NCBI RefSeq assembly: GCF_020886775.1
Contig: NZ_AP024525.1
Location: 1,736,001-1,800,000 of the forward strand
Reading direction: 5' to 3'
DNA length: 64,000 nucleotides
Origin: Sinomonas cyclohexanicum
GTDB taxonomy: Bacteria; Actinomycetota; Actinomycetes; Actinomycetales; Micrococcaceae
This document shows, one piece after another, positions 1 to 10,463 of this stretch; within the stretch, counting starts at the first letter, position 1; the number at the start of each line of letters is the position of its first letter. The position numbers were made by a program, and so were the translations under genes. The notes under the pieces were generated by a model. That model was not told the origin of the DNA. It did no database searches and saw only the letters and a program-made list of their open reading frames with translations.

Positions 1-519
<519 letters not shown>

Positions 520-716
520 CAACACACACCACCCACCCGGTGGTGGCAAGAACCACTGCATGCCCCGCGTCCACCATACGGTCCCCAGACAACAAACCCC
601 ACCCCCGCCCCACCCCACGGGGCGGACACGGGCACCGCGACCACAACCGAACACAGATCCACGGACAACAACCGTGACCACAGCTTCCCACCCCCACCCG
701 GGGGACGGGACAAAGG
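520..716 (+). other. 23S-5S internal transcribed spacer
   Basis: About 200 bases of C-rich spacer lie between the two rRNA genes. No tRNA is visible in it. It is low-complexity, with runs of ccaccc and cccac, as expected for a processed spacer. Open frames here are compositional. Confidence 0.8.
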
Positions 717-836
717 GTTACGGCGGCCATAGCGTGGGGGAAACGCCCGGACCCATCCCGAACCCGGAAGCTAAGACCCACAGCGCCGATGGTACTGCAC
801 CCGCCAGGGTGTGGGAGAGTAGGACACCGCCGGACA
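717..836 (+). rRNA. rrf: 5S ribosomal RNA
   Basis: The sequence starts gttacggcggccatagcg and contains the conserved cccatcccgaacccggaagc and gggtgtgggagagtagg blocks. It closes with the pairing strand ccgccgg. Length of about 119 bases and position after 23S fit the family. The ends are set by pairing of the terminal stem and may be off by a few bases. Confidence 0.95.
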
Positions 837-847
837 ACCATTAGGTA

Positions 848-885
848 GAGCCCCCCAACCATACGGTTGGGGGGCTCCCACATTT
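848..885 (+). terminator. rrn operon terminator
   Basis: A perfect 13-bp stem (gagccccccaacc with ggttggggggctc, loop atac) lies 12 bases after 5S and is followed by a short T-containing tail (cacatttt). It is a classic intrinsic terminator for the rRNA operon. Confidence 0.9.
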
Positions 886-1014
886 TGGGCGGCAAACTCG
901 GCCGCCCCGTAGACTTGATGTCGAGTAAGGCCAGCGCGCTGGCAGTCAAACGCATAGTGACGGGACGCGGCTTCGGGCCGGCCGACCAAAGGAATCCAGG
1001 AAAGAGGAGCCATC

Positions 1015-3093
1015 ATGGCAGAGCAGAACGGACGCGGCACCGGAGGCCGAGGGTTCAATGGACCTCGTGGAGGCTCGGCTGGTGGCCGTGGCTCGGATCG
1101 CTCGGGCGGACCGTTCCGGGGTACCAGCAACTCTGGTGGCCGTCCTCGTGGATTCCGTGATCGCAGTCGCGATGAGCAGCAGGGTGGCGAGCGTCGTCCA
1201 TTCGGCGAGCGCCGCTCCAACGGCGACCGTCCGCAGGGCGATGATCGCGGTCCCCGTCGGTTCGAGGACCGTGGCGAGCGTCGGCCCTTTGGCGACCGTC
1301 CGCAGCGCGATGACCGTGGTGAGCGTCGCTCCTTTGGCGACCGTCCGCAGCGTGATGACCGCGGTCCGCGTCGGTTCGAGGACCGTGGCGAGCGTCGGCC
1401 CTTTGGCGACCGTCCGCAGCGCGATGACCGTGGTGAGCGTCGCTCCTTTGGTGATCGTCCGCAGCGTGATGACCGTGGTCCGCGTCGGTTCGATGACCGT
1501 GGTGAGCGTCGTCCCTTTGGTGATCGTCCGCAGCGTGATGACCGTGGTCCGCGTCGGTTCGAGGACCGTGGTGATCGTCGGCCCTTTGGTGATCGTCCGC
1601 AGCGTGATGACCGTGGTCCGCGTCGGTTCGACGACCGTGGTGATCGTCGTCCCTTTGGTGATCGTCCGCAGCGTGATGACCGTGGTCCGCGTCGGTTCGA
1701 CGACCGTGGTGAGCGTCGTCCCTTTGGCGACCGTCCCCAGCGTGATGACCGTGGTCCGCGTCGGTTCGACGACCGTGGCGAGCGCCGTCCCTTTGGCGAC
1801 CGTCCCCAGCGCGATGACCGTGGTCCGCGTCGTCCGTTCCAGCGTGATGACCGTGGCGACCGTCCCCAGCGTGACGACCGTGGTCCGCGTCGGTTCGACG
1901 ACCGTGGCGAGCGCCGTCCCTTTGGCGACCGTCCCCAGCGCGATGACCGTGGTCCGCGTCGTCCGTTCCAGCGTGATGACCGTGGCGACCGTCCCCAGCG
2001 TGACGATCGAGGTCCGCGTCGTTTCGAGCGCGATGACCGCGTCGAGCGACAGGCCCAGCACAACGCTGGGGACCTGCGTGTCTCGAACCGGCCCGACCGC
2101 GAGCGTTCCCCTGAGATTGATCCTGACGTCACGGGCCGCGAGCTGGACCGGGCCACTCTCGGCCAGCTGCGGACCCTTGAGGGCAACAACAGCGACTGGG
2201 TGTCCAAGCACCTCGTGATGGCGGGCCGCCTCATCGATATTGACCCGGAGGCCGCCTACCAGCACGCGCTGGCGGCGAGCCGTCGTGGCGGTCGCATCGG
2301 CGCTGTCCGGGAGGCCGTCGGCATGACCGCCTACGCGGCGGGCCGCTACGACGACGCCCTGCGTGAGTTCCGGACGTTCCGCCGGATCACTGGCTCGAGC
2401 ATCCACATCGCGCACATGGCCGACTGCGAACGCGGCCTCGGACGCCCCGAGAAGGCGCTGGAGCTTGCCCACTCGGACGAGCAGAACATGCTGGACAACG
2501 CCGGCAAGGTCGAGCTCGCCATCGTCGCCTCGGGCGCACGGGCTGACCTGGGGGACTACGCGGGGGCCGTCGAGGAGCTCGAGATCCCCCAGCTCGACAT
2601 CAACCGCGCGTTCTCCTTCAGCCCGCGCCTGTTCGAGGCGTATGCTGACGCGCTCTCCGCCGCCGGCCGCGCCCCGGAGGCCGCGAAGTGGTACCGCCAG
2701 ATCGGTGTCGCGGAGGAGGCCCTCGGCGTGGGCGACTACGAGGATCCGGACATCGTCGACCTCGGGTGGGACGAGGAGGAAGAGCGCCGCGAGGAGGAGG
2801 AGCGTCGCGCCCGCGCCACAGCCGCGTCTCCGTCAGCTGCCGAGGCCGAGCACACTGCAGCCGAGGCGGACCACGAATCACACCACGCGGCGCAGGACGA
2901 AGCACACCACGAGGCGGACGACGACGCCGAGCCTGACGGCCTCGCCGAGGACGAGATCGGGATGCACGAGACGTCCGCAGAGGCCCACGAGACGGCGGGC
3001 GAGGGGAGCGCCCCGATCGAGGACCAGAGGGAGGACCACTCCCAGGAGCACGGCACGGAGCATGGCCCCGCGGACACGGAGGACCAGGCCTGA
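1015..3093 (+). CDS. Arg/Asp-rich repeat protein with TPR-like C-terminal half
   Basis: This is a 692-residue protein of unknown function. Residues 1-55 are Gly/Arg-rich. Residues of about 60-345 are a degenerate tandem repeat of roughly 23 residues built on [20 protein letters not shown], alternating basic and acidic residues. Residues of about 380-600 are helical and TPR-like (for example [19 protein letters not shown] and [12 protein letters not shown]). The last 90 residues are very acidic and His-rich. There is no signal peptide or membrane segment. The start is an ATG after aggaaagaggag. The gene stands alone after the rRNA operon and its stop abuts the GTG of the HAD gene. The low-complexity half suggests RNA binding or phase separation, which is inference only. 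Confidence 0.8.
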   Translation: MAEQNGRGTGGRGFNGPRGGSAGGRGSDRSGGPFRGTSNSGGRPRGFRDRSRDEQQGGERRPFGERRSNGDRPQGDDRGPRRFEDRGERRPFGDRPQRDDRGERRSFGDRPQRDDRGPRRFEDRGERRPFGDRPQRDDRGERRSFGDRPQRDDRGPRRFDDRGERRPFGDRPQRDDRGPRRFEDRGDRRPFGDRPQRDDRGPRRFDDRGDRRPFGDRPQRDDRGPRRFDDRGERRPFGDRPQRDDRGPRRFDDRGERRPFGDRPQRDDRGPRRPFQRDDRGDRPQRDDRGPRRFDDRGERRPFGDRPQRDDRGPRRPFQRDDRGDRPQRDDRGPRRFERDDRVERQAQHNAGDLRVSNRPDRERSPEIDPDVTGRELDRATLGQLRTLEGNNSDWVSKHLVMAGRLIDIDPEAAYQHALAASRRGGRIGAVREAVGMTAYAAGRYDDALREFRTFRRITGSSIHIAHMADCERGLGRPEKALELAHSDEQNMLDNAGKVELAIVASGARADLGDYAGAVEELEIPQLDINRAFSFSPRLFEAYADALSAAGRAPEAAKWYRQIGVAEEALGVGDYEDPDIVDLGWDEEEERREEEERRARATAASPSAAEAEHTAAEADHESHHAAQDEAHHEADDDAEPDGLAEDEIGMHETSAEAHETAGEGSAPIEDQREDHSQEHGTEHGPADTEDQA
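1189..2040 (+). repeat. Intragenic tandem repeat array (about 69-bp unit)
   Basis: The coding repeat is also a DNA repeat: blocks such as cgtgatgaccgtggtccgcg and gtccctttggtgatcgtccg recur every 60-75 bases with few changes. Some units lack internal pieces and two carry an inserted [13 protein letters not shown] variant. This is a likely slippage or recombination site, and it keeps several antisense frames open that are not genes. Confidence 0.9.
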
Positions 3094-3094
3094 C

Positions 3095-4075
3095 GTGGCG
3101 GACCTGATCGAGGCGTTCGACGCCGTCCTCTCCGACCTGGACGGCGTCGTCTACGCCGGCCCGCACGCGATCCCCGGTGCGGTCGAGGCGCTCAGGCGCC
3201 TCGAGCCGCGCGGGGTGCGCCTCGGCTACGTGACGAACAACGCCTCGCGCACCCCGGCCGAGGTGGCCGCGCACCTGCGGGACCTCGGCGCGCCGGCCGG
3301 GGACGACGACGTCGTGAGCTCTGCGCAGGCGGGTGCGGACCTGCTCGCAAAGAAGGTCCCTGCCGGCACGCGCGTGCTCGTGACCGGAAGCCATGCACTG
3401 GCCCGCGAGGTGGAGCAGCGCGGCCTGGAGCCGGTGCGTTCCGCCGAGGATGCCCCCGCGGCGGTAATCCAGGGCTTCAGCCCAGACCTCGGCTGGAAGG
3501 ACCTCGCCGAGGCCGCGTACGCCGTGGCGGCAGGCGCGCTCTGGATCGCGACCAACACGGACATGTCGATCCCGCAGGCGCGCGGCATGGCTCCGGGCAA
3601 CGGCACGTTCGTCGCGGCCGTGCGCGCCGCGACGGGCCGTGAACCGCTCGTGGCCGGCAAGCCCGAGGCGCCCCTCTTCCTAGCGGCGGCCGAGAGGCTC
3701 GGCTCGCGGAATCCGGTGGTGGTCGGCGACCGACTCGACACGGACATCCTGGGCGGGAACCGTGCGGGCTTCGCGACGGCGGCCGTTCTCACGGGCGTGG
3801 ACACCAAGGAGTCCATCCTGTCCGCCCGGAGCGATGAGCGGCCGCGGTTCATCCTCGCGACGCTCGACGACTTCTTCCGCCCGTACCCCGAGGCCGTGAC
3901 GGTCGACGGCGCGTGGCGGGTCGGGGCGTCCTCCGCCCGGGCCGCGGACGGCAGGCTCGAGATCTCGGGGGCCCCCGACGACCTCGACTCGTGGCGCGCC
4001 GCATGCGCCGCGTGGTGGGACGCCCACCCTGCGGCGGAGCGCCAGACGACGCCGGAGATCGACTGGCTCCGTTAG
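3095..4075 (+). CDS. HAD-superfamily subfamily IIA phosphatase
   Basis: The protein has 326 residues and a GTG start one base after the previous stop. HAD motif I is DLDG at residues 14-17, with both catalytic Asp. A TNNAS motif follows near residue 48. The motif III lysine lies in AGKPEAP and motif IV is VVGDRLDTDI. This layout is that of the NagD/4-nitrophenylphosphatase group (HAD-IIA, C2 cap), which removes phosphate from small phosphometabolites; the substrate cannot be read. A C-terminal extension of about 70 residues follows the core. In related actinobacteria this gene sits just before tlyA, as here. Confidence 0.9.
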   Translation: MADLIEAFDAVLSDLDGVVYAGPHAIPGAVEALRRLEPRGVRLGYVTNNASRTPAEVAAHLRDLGAPAGDDDVVSSAQAGADLLAKKVPAGTRVLVTGSHALAREVEQRGLEPVRSAEDAPAAVIQGFSPDLGWKDLAEAAYAVAAGALWIATNTDMSIPQARGMAPGNGTFVAAVRAATGREPLVAGKPEAPLFLAAAERLGSRNPVVVGDRLDTDILGGNRAGFATAAVLTGVDTKESILSARSDERPRFILATLDDFFRPYPEAVTVDGAWRVGASSARAADGRLEISGAPDDLDSWRAACAAWWDAHPAAERQTTPEIDWLR

Positions 4076-4106
4076 ATGCCCCCGCGGCCTCGATAAGCTG
4101 GGACGC

Positions 4107-4262
4107 ATGAGCGAGGATCCACAGCTGCTGCAGCCCGATGCGCGGGCCGCCCTCGCGGAGCTCGAGGCCGCGGATGGGCTCCCGCTCGAGGACCGCGCTG
4201 CCGCCTTCGAGGCGTTCCACGACGCCCTCACCGAGATCCTCGACGCGGAACCGGCGGAGTAG
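4107..4262 (+). CDS. Small acidic protein upstream of tlyA
   Basis: A 51-residue ORF (MSEDPQLLQPDARAALAELE..., ending LDAEPAE) fills the gap between the HAD gene and tlyA. It is strongly acidic and helical, with host-like codon use. The stop TAG is separated by one base from the GTG of tlyA, which suggests translational coupling. The function is unknown. Confidence 0.7.
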   Translation: MSEDPQLLQPDARAALAELEAADGLPLEDRAAAFEAFHDALTEILDAEPAE

Positions 4263-4263
4263 C

Positions 4264-5090
4264 GTGGCGCGCCTCGACACGGAACTCGTGCGCCGCGGGC
4301 TGGCCCGCTCGCGCACCCAGGCCGCGAAGCTGATCGCGGACGGCGCGGTGAGTGTGGACGGCGCGGCGGTGACGCGATCGTCCCACCCGGTCGCGGACCA
4401 GGCGGCAATTGAGGTTGCGGCAACCGAGCACGGCCGGTACGCGAGCCGGGCAGGCCACAAGCTGGCCGGTGCCCTGGCCGCCTTCCCCGCCGTCGATCCG
4501 CGCGGGGCTCGGTGTCTCGACGCCGGCGCCTCGACGGGCGGATTCACCGACGTCCTCCTCCAGGCGGGCGCCGCCGAGGTGGTTGCCGTCGACGTGGGGC
4601 ATGGTCAACTCGTCGAATCGCTCCGCCACGACCCCCGCGTGCGCGTGCATGAGGGCCTCAACGTGCGCGAGATGACGCCCGCGGACATCGGCGGCACCGC
4701 CGCCCTCGCCGTCGCAGACCTGTCCTTCATCTCGCTCACCCTCGTCCTCGCCCCGCTCGCTGCCTGCACCGACCCGGGGGACACCTCCTGGTCATGGTCA
4801 AGCCCCAGTTCGAGGTGGGCCGGGAGCGCTTGGCGCGCACCGGCGTCGTCGGATCGGACAGCGAACGACGCCGCGCGGTCACCTCCGTCGCGGAGGCGGC
4901 GGCCGGCGTGGGGCTGGCGCTGCGCGGACTGGCCGTGAGCCCGCTTCCGGGCCAGGACGGGAACGTCGAGTACTTCCTGTGGCTGAGCCGCCCCGCCGAC
5001 GAGGGGAACGCGACAGCGCCGGCGGCCAGCCCGGCGTCGTGGGTCGAGGACGCCTGGCCCACCGTCCACCACGAGGAGACACCAGCGTGA
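4264..5090 (+). CDS. tlyA: TlyA family rRNA 2'-O-methyltransferase (frame-disrupted)
   Basis: Residues 1-60 form an S4 RNA-binding domain (RRGLARSRTQAAKLIADG). An FtsJ-like methyltransferase follows, with SAM motif CLDAGASTGGFTDVLL and a later ADLSFISL. TlyA methylates 16S and 23S rRNA, and its loss gives capreomycin resistance in mycobacteria. The frame breaks at the G run 4776-4780: reading on in frame gives nonsense, while the next frame gives the conserved MVKPQFEVGRERL and the C-terminus to 5090. One missing G restores a protein of about 275 residues. The GTG start follows the small acidic ORF, and the TGA overlaps the nadK GTG. A sequencing deletion is the likeliest cause. Confidence 0.88.
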
Positions 5091-6146
5091 CACGTCGTAT
5101 CCTGCTGCTCGCCCACATGGGGCGCGAAGATTCGATGATCGCCGCGCGCGAGGCAGCGGCCCAGCTGCACGGCTCCGGGCTGTCGCCGGTCATGCCGGCG
5201 GGCCAGCAGGCGCGGCTCGAGGAACGCTTCGATGGGCTGGACCACCCCACGGAGGTCCTCGGCGTCGACGTGGAGCTCGAGGACGTCGAGCTCGTCATGG
5301 TTTTGGGCGGAGACGGCACGATCCTGCGCGCGGGCCGAGCTGGTGCGCCACGTGGACGTGCCGCTCCTCGGAGTGAACCTGGGCCACGTGGGCTTCCTCG
5401 CGGAGAGCGAGCGGGCCGATCTTGCGCAGACGGTCCAGTGGATCGCGTCGCGCAGCTACTCCGTCGAGGAGCGCATGACCATCGACGTCACGGTGTGGCA
5501 CCGCGGTGCCATGGTCGCGCACACGTGGGCGCTCAACGAGGCCGCAATCGAGAAGGCCAGCCGGGAGCGGATGATCGAGGTCGTGACCGAGGTGGACGGC
5601 AAGCCGCTCACGTCCTACGGCTGCGACGGGATCGTCCTGGCGACGCCCACGGGCAGCACGGCCTACGCGTTCTCGGCCGGAGGCCCCATCGTGTGGCCCG
5701 AGGTCGAGGCTCTGCTCATCACGCCCATCAGCGCCCACGCGCTGTTCGCGAAGCCTCTCGTGGTCTCGCCGCGCTCGACCCTCGCCGTCGAGATCCTGGG
5801 CCGCACCGACGCCCACGGCGTGCTGTGGTGCGACGGCCGGCGCTCCGTGGACCTCCCGCCCGGGGCGCGCGTCGAGGTGACCAAGTCGCCCGTGCCCGTG
5901 AGGCTCGCCCGCACGAGCACGACGCCGTTCTCCGCCCGCCTCGTGCGCAAGTTCGAGCTGCCGATCCACGGCTGGCGCGGACCCGTACCCGGCGGTCCCC
6001 ACGCCGGGCTCGGCCCGATGGTGCCCGAGGTGCCACCGGTGGCCTGGACGCCACAGGGGACCGAGGAGGGCGCTTCGCACAGCCACGGCGGCCCCGTCGA
6101 TGCGAGCATCGCGGATGCCGATGAACCGAAGCAGGAGCACACATGA
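5087..6146 (+). CDS. nadK: NAD kinase (frame-disrupted)
   Basis: ATP-dependent phosphorylation of NAD to NADP. The catalytic GGDGT motif is at residues 74-78, followed by GVNLGHVGFLAE, the substrate loop AATGSTAYA-like ATPTGSTAYAFSAGGP, and TPISAHALF, all typical of the family. The frame breaks just after GGDGTILRA: the ggg at 5332-5334 has one base too many, and removing it joins to AELVRHVDVPLLG. The corrected protein has about 352 residues, including a loose C-terminal tail of some 50 residues. The GTG start overlaps the tlyA stop, and its TGA overlaps the recN ATG. NAD kinase is essential in most bacteria, so a real break is unlikely. Confidence 0.92.
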
Positions 6147-7891
6147 TCGAGGAACTGCGGATCCGCGACCTGGGAGTCATCACCGACGCCTCACTGCCGC
6201 TGGGGCCCGGGCTCAGTGTCGTGACCGGCGAGACCGGCGCGGGCAAGACCATGGTGGTCACCGCGCTCGGCCTCCTGCTCGGCGGCCGCTCGGACGCCGG
6301 TGCCGTCAGGACCGGCGCGAAGTCCGCCGTCGCGGAGGCGACCGTCCGGCTGGAACCGGGCCACGCCGCCGTCGTGCGTGCCCAGGAGGCCGGCGCCGAC
6401 GTCGAGGAGCACGACGGCGCGGCGGAGCTCCTCCTGGCCCGCACCGTGGGCGCAGACGGGCGCAGCAGGGCGCATCTCGGCGGCCGTTCGGCTCCGGTCG
6501 GGGCGCTTGCCGAGGTCGGCGCGCAGCTCGTCGTGATCCATGGGCAGTCCGAGCAGCTGCGCCTCAAGAGCCCCGCCGCCCAGCGCCACGCGCTCGACAC
6601 GTTCGCGGGCGAGTCGTTCGCGGCGGTGCGGGACGACTACGCGGGGCTGTTCGCCTCGTGGACGGCCGCCCGCCGCGAGCTCGAGGATCTGTCCTCCTCC
6701 TCGCGGGAGCGGATCCGCGAGGCGGCATCGCTCGAGTCCGCGCTGGCCGAGATCGCCGAGGTGGATCCCCAGCCGGGCGAGGACGAGACGCTCAAGGCCG
6801 AGGCCGCGCGCTTGGCCCACGCCGAGGCCCTCCGCGTCGCGGCCCAGCAGGCGCACGAGGCGCTCGTGGCGGAGGAGTTCGGCGAGGCCTCCGACGCGAC
6901 GACGCTCGTGGACGGCGCCCGCCGCACCCTCGAGCACGTCGCGGAGCACGACGCCGCCCTGGGCGCCTCGGCGGAGCGCCTCGCCGACGTCGGCTACATC
7001 CTCGCCGACGTCGCACAGGAACTCGCGAGCTATGCCGCGTCCCTGGACACCGAGGGCCCGGGGCGGCTTGCCGAGGTCGAGGAGCGCCGCGCCGCCCTCG
7101 GCGGCCTCACGCGCAAGTACGCGCCGACGCTCGACGAGGTCATCGCGTGGGCCGACGAGGGCCAGCGGCGCCTCCTCGAGCTCCAGGACGACGACGGGCG
7201 CGTCGAGTCGCTCACGGAGAAGATCGCCCAGGACGAGGCCCGGCTGCGCGAGCTGGCCGGAGAGATGACCCAACGCCGCCGCTCCGCGGCGGGGGAGCTC
7301 GCGGAGCGGGTGAGCGATGAGCTCACCGCGCTCGCCATGCCGGACGCCACGCTGCGCGTGGACGTCGAGGAGACCGGCGAGCTGGGCCCGGACGGCGCGG
7401 ACACCGTGGCGATCCTCCTGCAGCCGCACGCCGGGGCCCCTGCGCGGCCGCTCGGCAAGGGCGCCTCGGGCGGCGAGCTCTCGCGGGTCATGCTCGCGAT
7501 CGAGGTGGTCCTCGCCGCCGTGGACCCGGTGCCGACGTTCGTGTTCGACGAGGTCGACTCGGGTGTGGGCGGCCGCGCAGCCGTGGAGATCGGCCGCCGG
7601 CTTGCGATGCTCGCCCGGCACGTCCAGGTCCTGGTGGTGACCCACCTGCCTCAGGTCGCCGCGTTCGCGGACCGCCACATCACTGTGATCAAGACCTCGG
7701 TCGCCTCGGGTCGCGGCGCGGGCGGCGTCGAGGGCGTGACCTCAAGCGACGTGCGCGTGCTGGACGAGGCAGAGCGCGTCGTGGAGCTCGCGCGCATGCT
7801 CGCGGGGCAGGAGGACTCCGCCAGCGCCCGGGCCCACGCCCTCGAGCTCCTTGAGGACGCCCAGTCCGCGCGGGCCGGCGCCGCACGCTGA
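6143..7891 (+). CDS. recN: DNA repair protein RecN
   Basis: A 582-residue SMC-like ATPase for double-strand break repair. Walker A GETGAGKT is at residues 29-36. A central coiled-coil region spans about 150-350. The ABC signature GASGGELSR lies near residue 440, and Walker B FVFDEVDSGVGG near 467, with the H-loop VVTHLPQVAAF after it. The length matches the family. ATG overlaps the nadK stop (ATGA), so tlyA-nadK-recN form one operon, a common actinobacterial order. Confidence 0.96.
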   Translation: MIEELRIRDLGVITDASLPLGPGLSVVTGETGAGKTMVVTALGLLLGGRSDAGAVRTGAKSAVAEATVRLEPGHAAVVRAQEAGADVEEHDGAAELLLARTVGADGRSRAHLGGRSAPVGALAEVGAQLVVIHGQSEQLRLKSPAAQRHALDTFAGESFAAVRDDYAGLFASWTAARRELEDLSSSSRERIREAASLESALAEIAEVDPQPGEDETLKAEAARLAHAEALRVAAQQAHEALVAEEFGEASDATTLVDGARRTLEHVAEHDAALGASAERLADVGYILADVAQELASYAASLDTEGPGRLAEVEERRAALGGLTRKYAPTLDEVIAWADEGQRRLLELQDDDGRVESLTEKIAQDEARLRELAGEMTQRRRSAAGELAERVSDELTALAMPDATLRVDVEETGELGPDGADTVAILLQPHAGAPARPLGKGASGGELSRVMLAIEVVLAAVDPVPTFVFDEVDSGVGGRAAVEIGRRLAMLARHVQVLVVTHLPQVAAFADRHITVIKTSVASGRGAGGVEGVTSSDVRVLDEAERVVELARMLAGQEDSASARAHALELLEDAQSARAGAAR

Positions 7892-7981
7892 CCCGGCTCA
7901 GGGTCGGGTCAGGCCGATCCGGTCGCCGGGTTCCGGCGCGGCGGCCCATTGCGACGGTGGGGGCTGTTATGCTGGTATTCC

Positions 7982-9762
7982 GTGGTGCAGCGAACTCATT
8001 CCCGTTTCTCAGACTCCGCCAAGACGACCAAGCAGATCTTCGTGACTGGTGGCGTGGCCTCCTCGCTCGGGAAGGGCCTGACGGCTTCCAGCCTCGGCCA
8101 CCTGCTGCGCGGACGCGGCCTCTCTGTCACGATGCAGAAGCTTGATCCCTACCTCAACGTCGATCCCGGGACGATGAACCCGTTCCAGCACGGCGAGGTC
8201 TTCGTGACCGAGGATGGTGCCGAGACCGACCTCGACATCGGCCACTACGAGCGGTTCCTCGACGAGTCCCTCGACGGCTCCGCCAACGTGACCACGGGTC
8301 AGGTCTACTCGACCGTGATCGCCAAGGAGCGCCGCGGCGAGTACCTCGGCGACACCGTCCAGGTCATCCCGCACATCACCGATGAGATCAAGCGGCGCAT
8401 GCGCCTGCCGGCCGAGGGCGAGAACGCCCCCGACGTGATCATCACCGAGATCGGCGGCACGGTGGGCGACATCGAGTCGCAGCCGTTCCTCGAGGCGGCC
8501 CGCCAGGTCCGCCAGGACGTGGGCCGCGGCAACGTGTTCTTCGTCCACGTCTCCCTCGTGCCGTACATCGGCCCGTCGCAGGAGCTCAAGACCAAGCCGA
8601 CCCAGCACTCTGTCGCTGCCCTGCGCTCGATCGGCATCCAGCCCGACGCGATCGTGGTCCGCTCGGACCGGGAGATCCCGGATGCGATGCGGGACAAGAT
8701 GGCCGCATGTGCGACGTCGACACCGACGCCGTGATCAACTGCCCGGACGCGCCGAGCATCTACGACATCCCCAAGGTGCTGCACGCACAGGGCCTCGACT
8801 CGTACATCGTGCGCGCCCTCGACCTGCCGTTCAAGGACGTCGACTGGGCCAAGTGGGACCGTCTCCTCGAGGCCGTCCACCACCCGAAGCACGAGGTCGA
8901 GATCGCCCTCGTCGGCAAGTACATCGACCTGCCGGACGCGTACCTGTCCGTCACGGAGGCGATGCGCGCCGGCGGCTTCGCGAACGACACCAAGGTCAAC
9001 ATCCGCTGGGTCGCCTCGGACGAGTGCCAGACACCCGCCGGCGCGAAGAAGGCGCTCGACGGCGTCGACGCGATCCTCGTCCCGGGCGGCTTCGGGATCC
9101 GCGGGCTCGAGGGCAAGCTCGGCGCGCTGACTCTCGCCCGCGAGAGCAAGCTCCCGACCCTCGGCCTCTGCCTCGGCCTGCAGTGCATGGTCATCGAGTA
9201 CGCCCGCAACGTGGTGGGGCTCGACGGGGCGTCCTCGAGCGAGTTCGAGCCGGACTCGAAGCACCCCGTCATCGCCACGATGGCGGAGCAGCTGGACATC
9301 GTCGAGGGCAAGGGGGACATGGGCGGCACCATGCGCCTCGGCCTCTACGACGCCGTCCTCGCGGACGGCTCGGTCGTCGCCGAGACGTACGGGACCACCA
9401 AGGTCTCCGAGCGCCACCGCCACCGCTACGAGGTCAACAACGCCTACCGCGAGCAGATCGCCGAGAAGGGCCTCGTCTTCTCGGGCACCTCGCCGGACGG
9501 CCGGCTCGTCGAGTTCGCCGAGCTCCCCAAGGACGTGCACCCGTACTACGTCTCCACCCAGGCCCACCCCGAGCTCGGTTCCCGCCCCACGCGCCCGCAT
9601 CCGCTGTTCGTGGGCCTCGTCAAGGCTGCCCTCGAGCACCAGAAGGCCGGGGGCACCCCGGCCGCCGCTGCGAAGGCTCCCGCCGCCGACTCGGGTGCTG
9701 ACGCGGCCAACGGCGCCAACGCCGCCGCCAAGGCCCCCGCCGGCGCGGGCAAGGGCAAGTAG
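7982..9762 (+). CDS. pyrG: CTP synthase (frame-disrupted)
   Basis: Makes CTP from UTP, ATP and glutamine. The synthetase domain begins with the P-loop [17 protein letters not shown]. The C-terminal glutamine amidotransferase has the nucleophile elbow GLCLGLQCM and the His/Glu pair in HPELGSR. The frame shifts near 8704-8706, after [11 protein letters not shown]: one base is missing before [10 protein letters not shown], which continues in another frame. An Ala/Pro-rich tail follows the catalytic domain. GTG at 7982 gives MVQRTHSRF, which fits relatives better than the ATG at 7970 or the upstream GTG at 7949. CTP synthase is normally essential, so a sequence error is likely. Confidence 0.93.
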
Positions 9763-9767
9763 TCGCC

Positions 9768-10451
9768 GTGGGCACGCACGCGCCGGGGCACGGCGCCGAC
9801 TCGGCCGCCGTCCACCACGGGCAGGACGTCGAGGACGCGCTGAGCCCGCGGCGCGTGCTGTCCTCGGACACGGCCTACGAGGGCCGCATCTGGGACGTCC
9901 GCAGCGATGCCTTCGAGCTCTCCGAGGGCTCAGGCGTCCTGCACCGCGACTACATCGAACACCCCGGGGCCGTGGCGATCCTGCCGATGGACGACGACGG
10001 GCGCATCCTCATGCTGCGCCAGTACCGGCACCCCGTGGGCATGGACCTGTGGGAGATCCCGGCAGGGCTGCTCGACGTGGACGGCGAGTCGAACCTCGAC
10101 GCCGCCGCCCGCGAGCTCGCCGAGGAGGCGGACCTGCGCGCCTCCGAGTGGGACGTCCTCGTGGACTTCTTCACCTCGCCCGGCTCCTCGAGCGAGGCGA
10201 TCCGCATCTTCCTCGCACGTGGCCTGCACGAGATCCCACACTCCGACCGGCACGAGCGCACCGCTGAGGAGGCGGAGATCCAGTTCGCCTGGGTAGACCT
10301 CGACCACGCCGTCCGCGCGGTGCTCGCCGGCAGGCTCCACAACCCGAGCGCGGTCGTTGCGATCCTGGCCGCCGACGCCGCGCGCCGCACCGGGTTCGGC
10401 TCGCTGCGCCCTTGCGGCACCCCGTGGCCTGCCCACCCGGCGCAGCGCTGA
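9768..10451 (+). CDS. NUDIX hydrolase, ADP-ribose pyrophosphatase type
   Basis: A 227-residue protein starting with GTG 5 bases after pyrG. The NUDIX box is in the middle of the protein, with RELAEEADL carrying the metal-binding glutamates, preceded by WEIPAGLLDVDGE. DYIEHPGAVAILPMD upstream is typical of ADP-ribose diphosphatases (NudF-like), which hydrolyse ADP-ribose to AMP and ribose 5-phosphate. Substrate assignment is by family. It lies between pyrG and xerD and is probably cotranscribed with both. Confidence 0.88.
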   Translation: MGTHAPGHGADSAAVHHGQDVEDALSPRRVLSSDTAYEGRIWDVRSDAFELSEGSGVLHRDYIEHPGAVAILPMDDDGRILMLRQYRHPVGMDLWEIPAGLLDVDGESNLDAAARELAEEADLRASEWDVLVDFFTSPGSSSEAIRIFLARGLHEIPHSDRHERTAEEAEIQFAWVDLDHAVRAVLAGRLHNPSAVVAILAADAARRTGFGSLRPCGTPWPAHPAQR

Positions 10452-10463
10452 GGCGGGCCGTTG

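Noticed and set aside
771-2472. Long antisense and alternative-frame ORFs (386-508 residues) across the Arg/Asp repeat gene
   Set aside because: They arise because the 69-bp repeat lacks stops in several frames. Their translations are monotonous, have no ribosome sites, and overlap the 5S gene or the repeat gene.
4776-5334. Programmed ribosomal frameshifting in tlyA and nadK
   Set aside because: No slippery heptamer or following structure is evident, the shifts go in opposite directions, and the same kind of break appears in unrelated genes.
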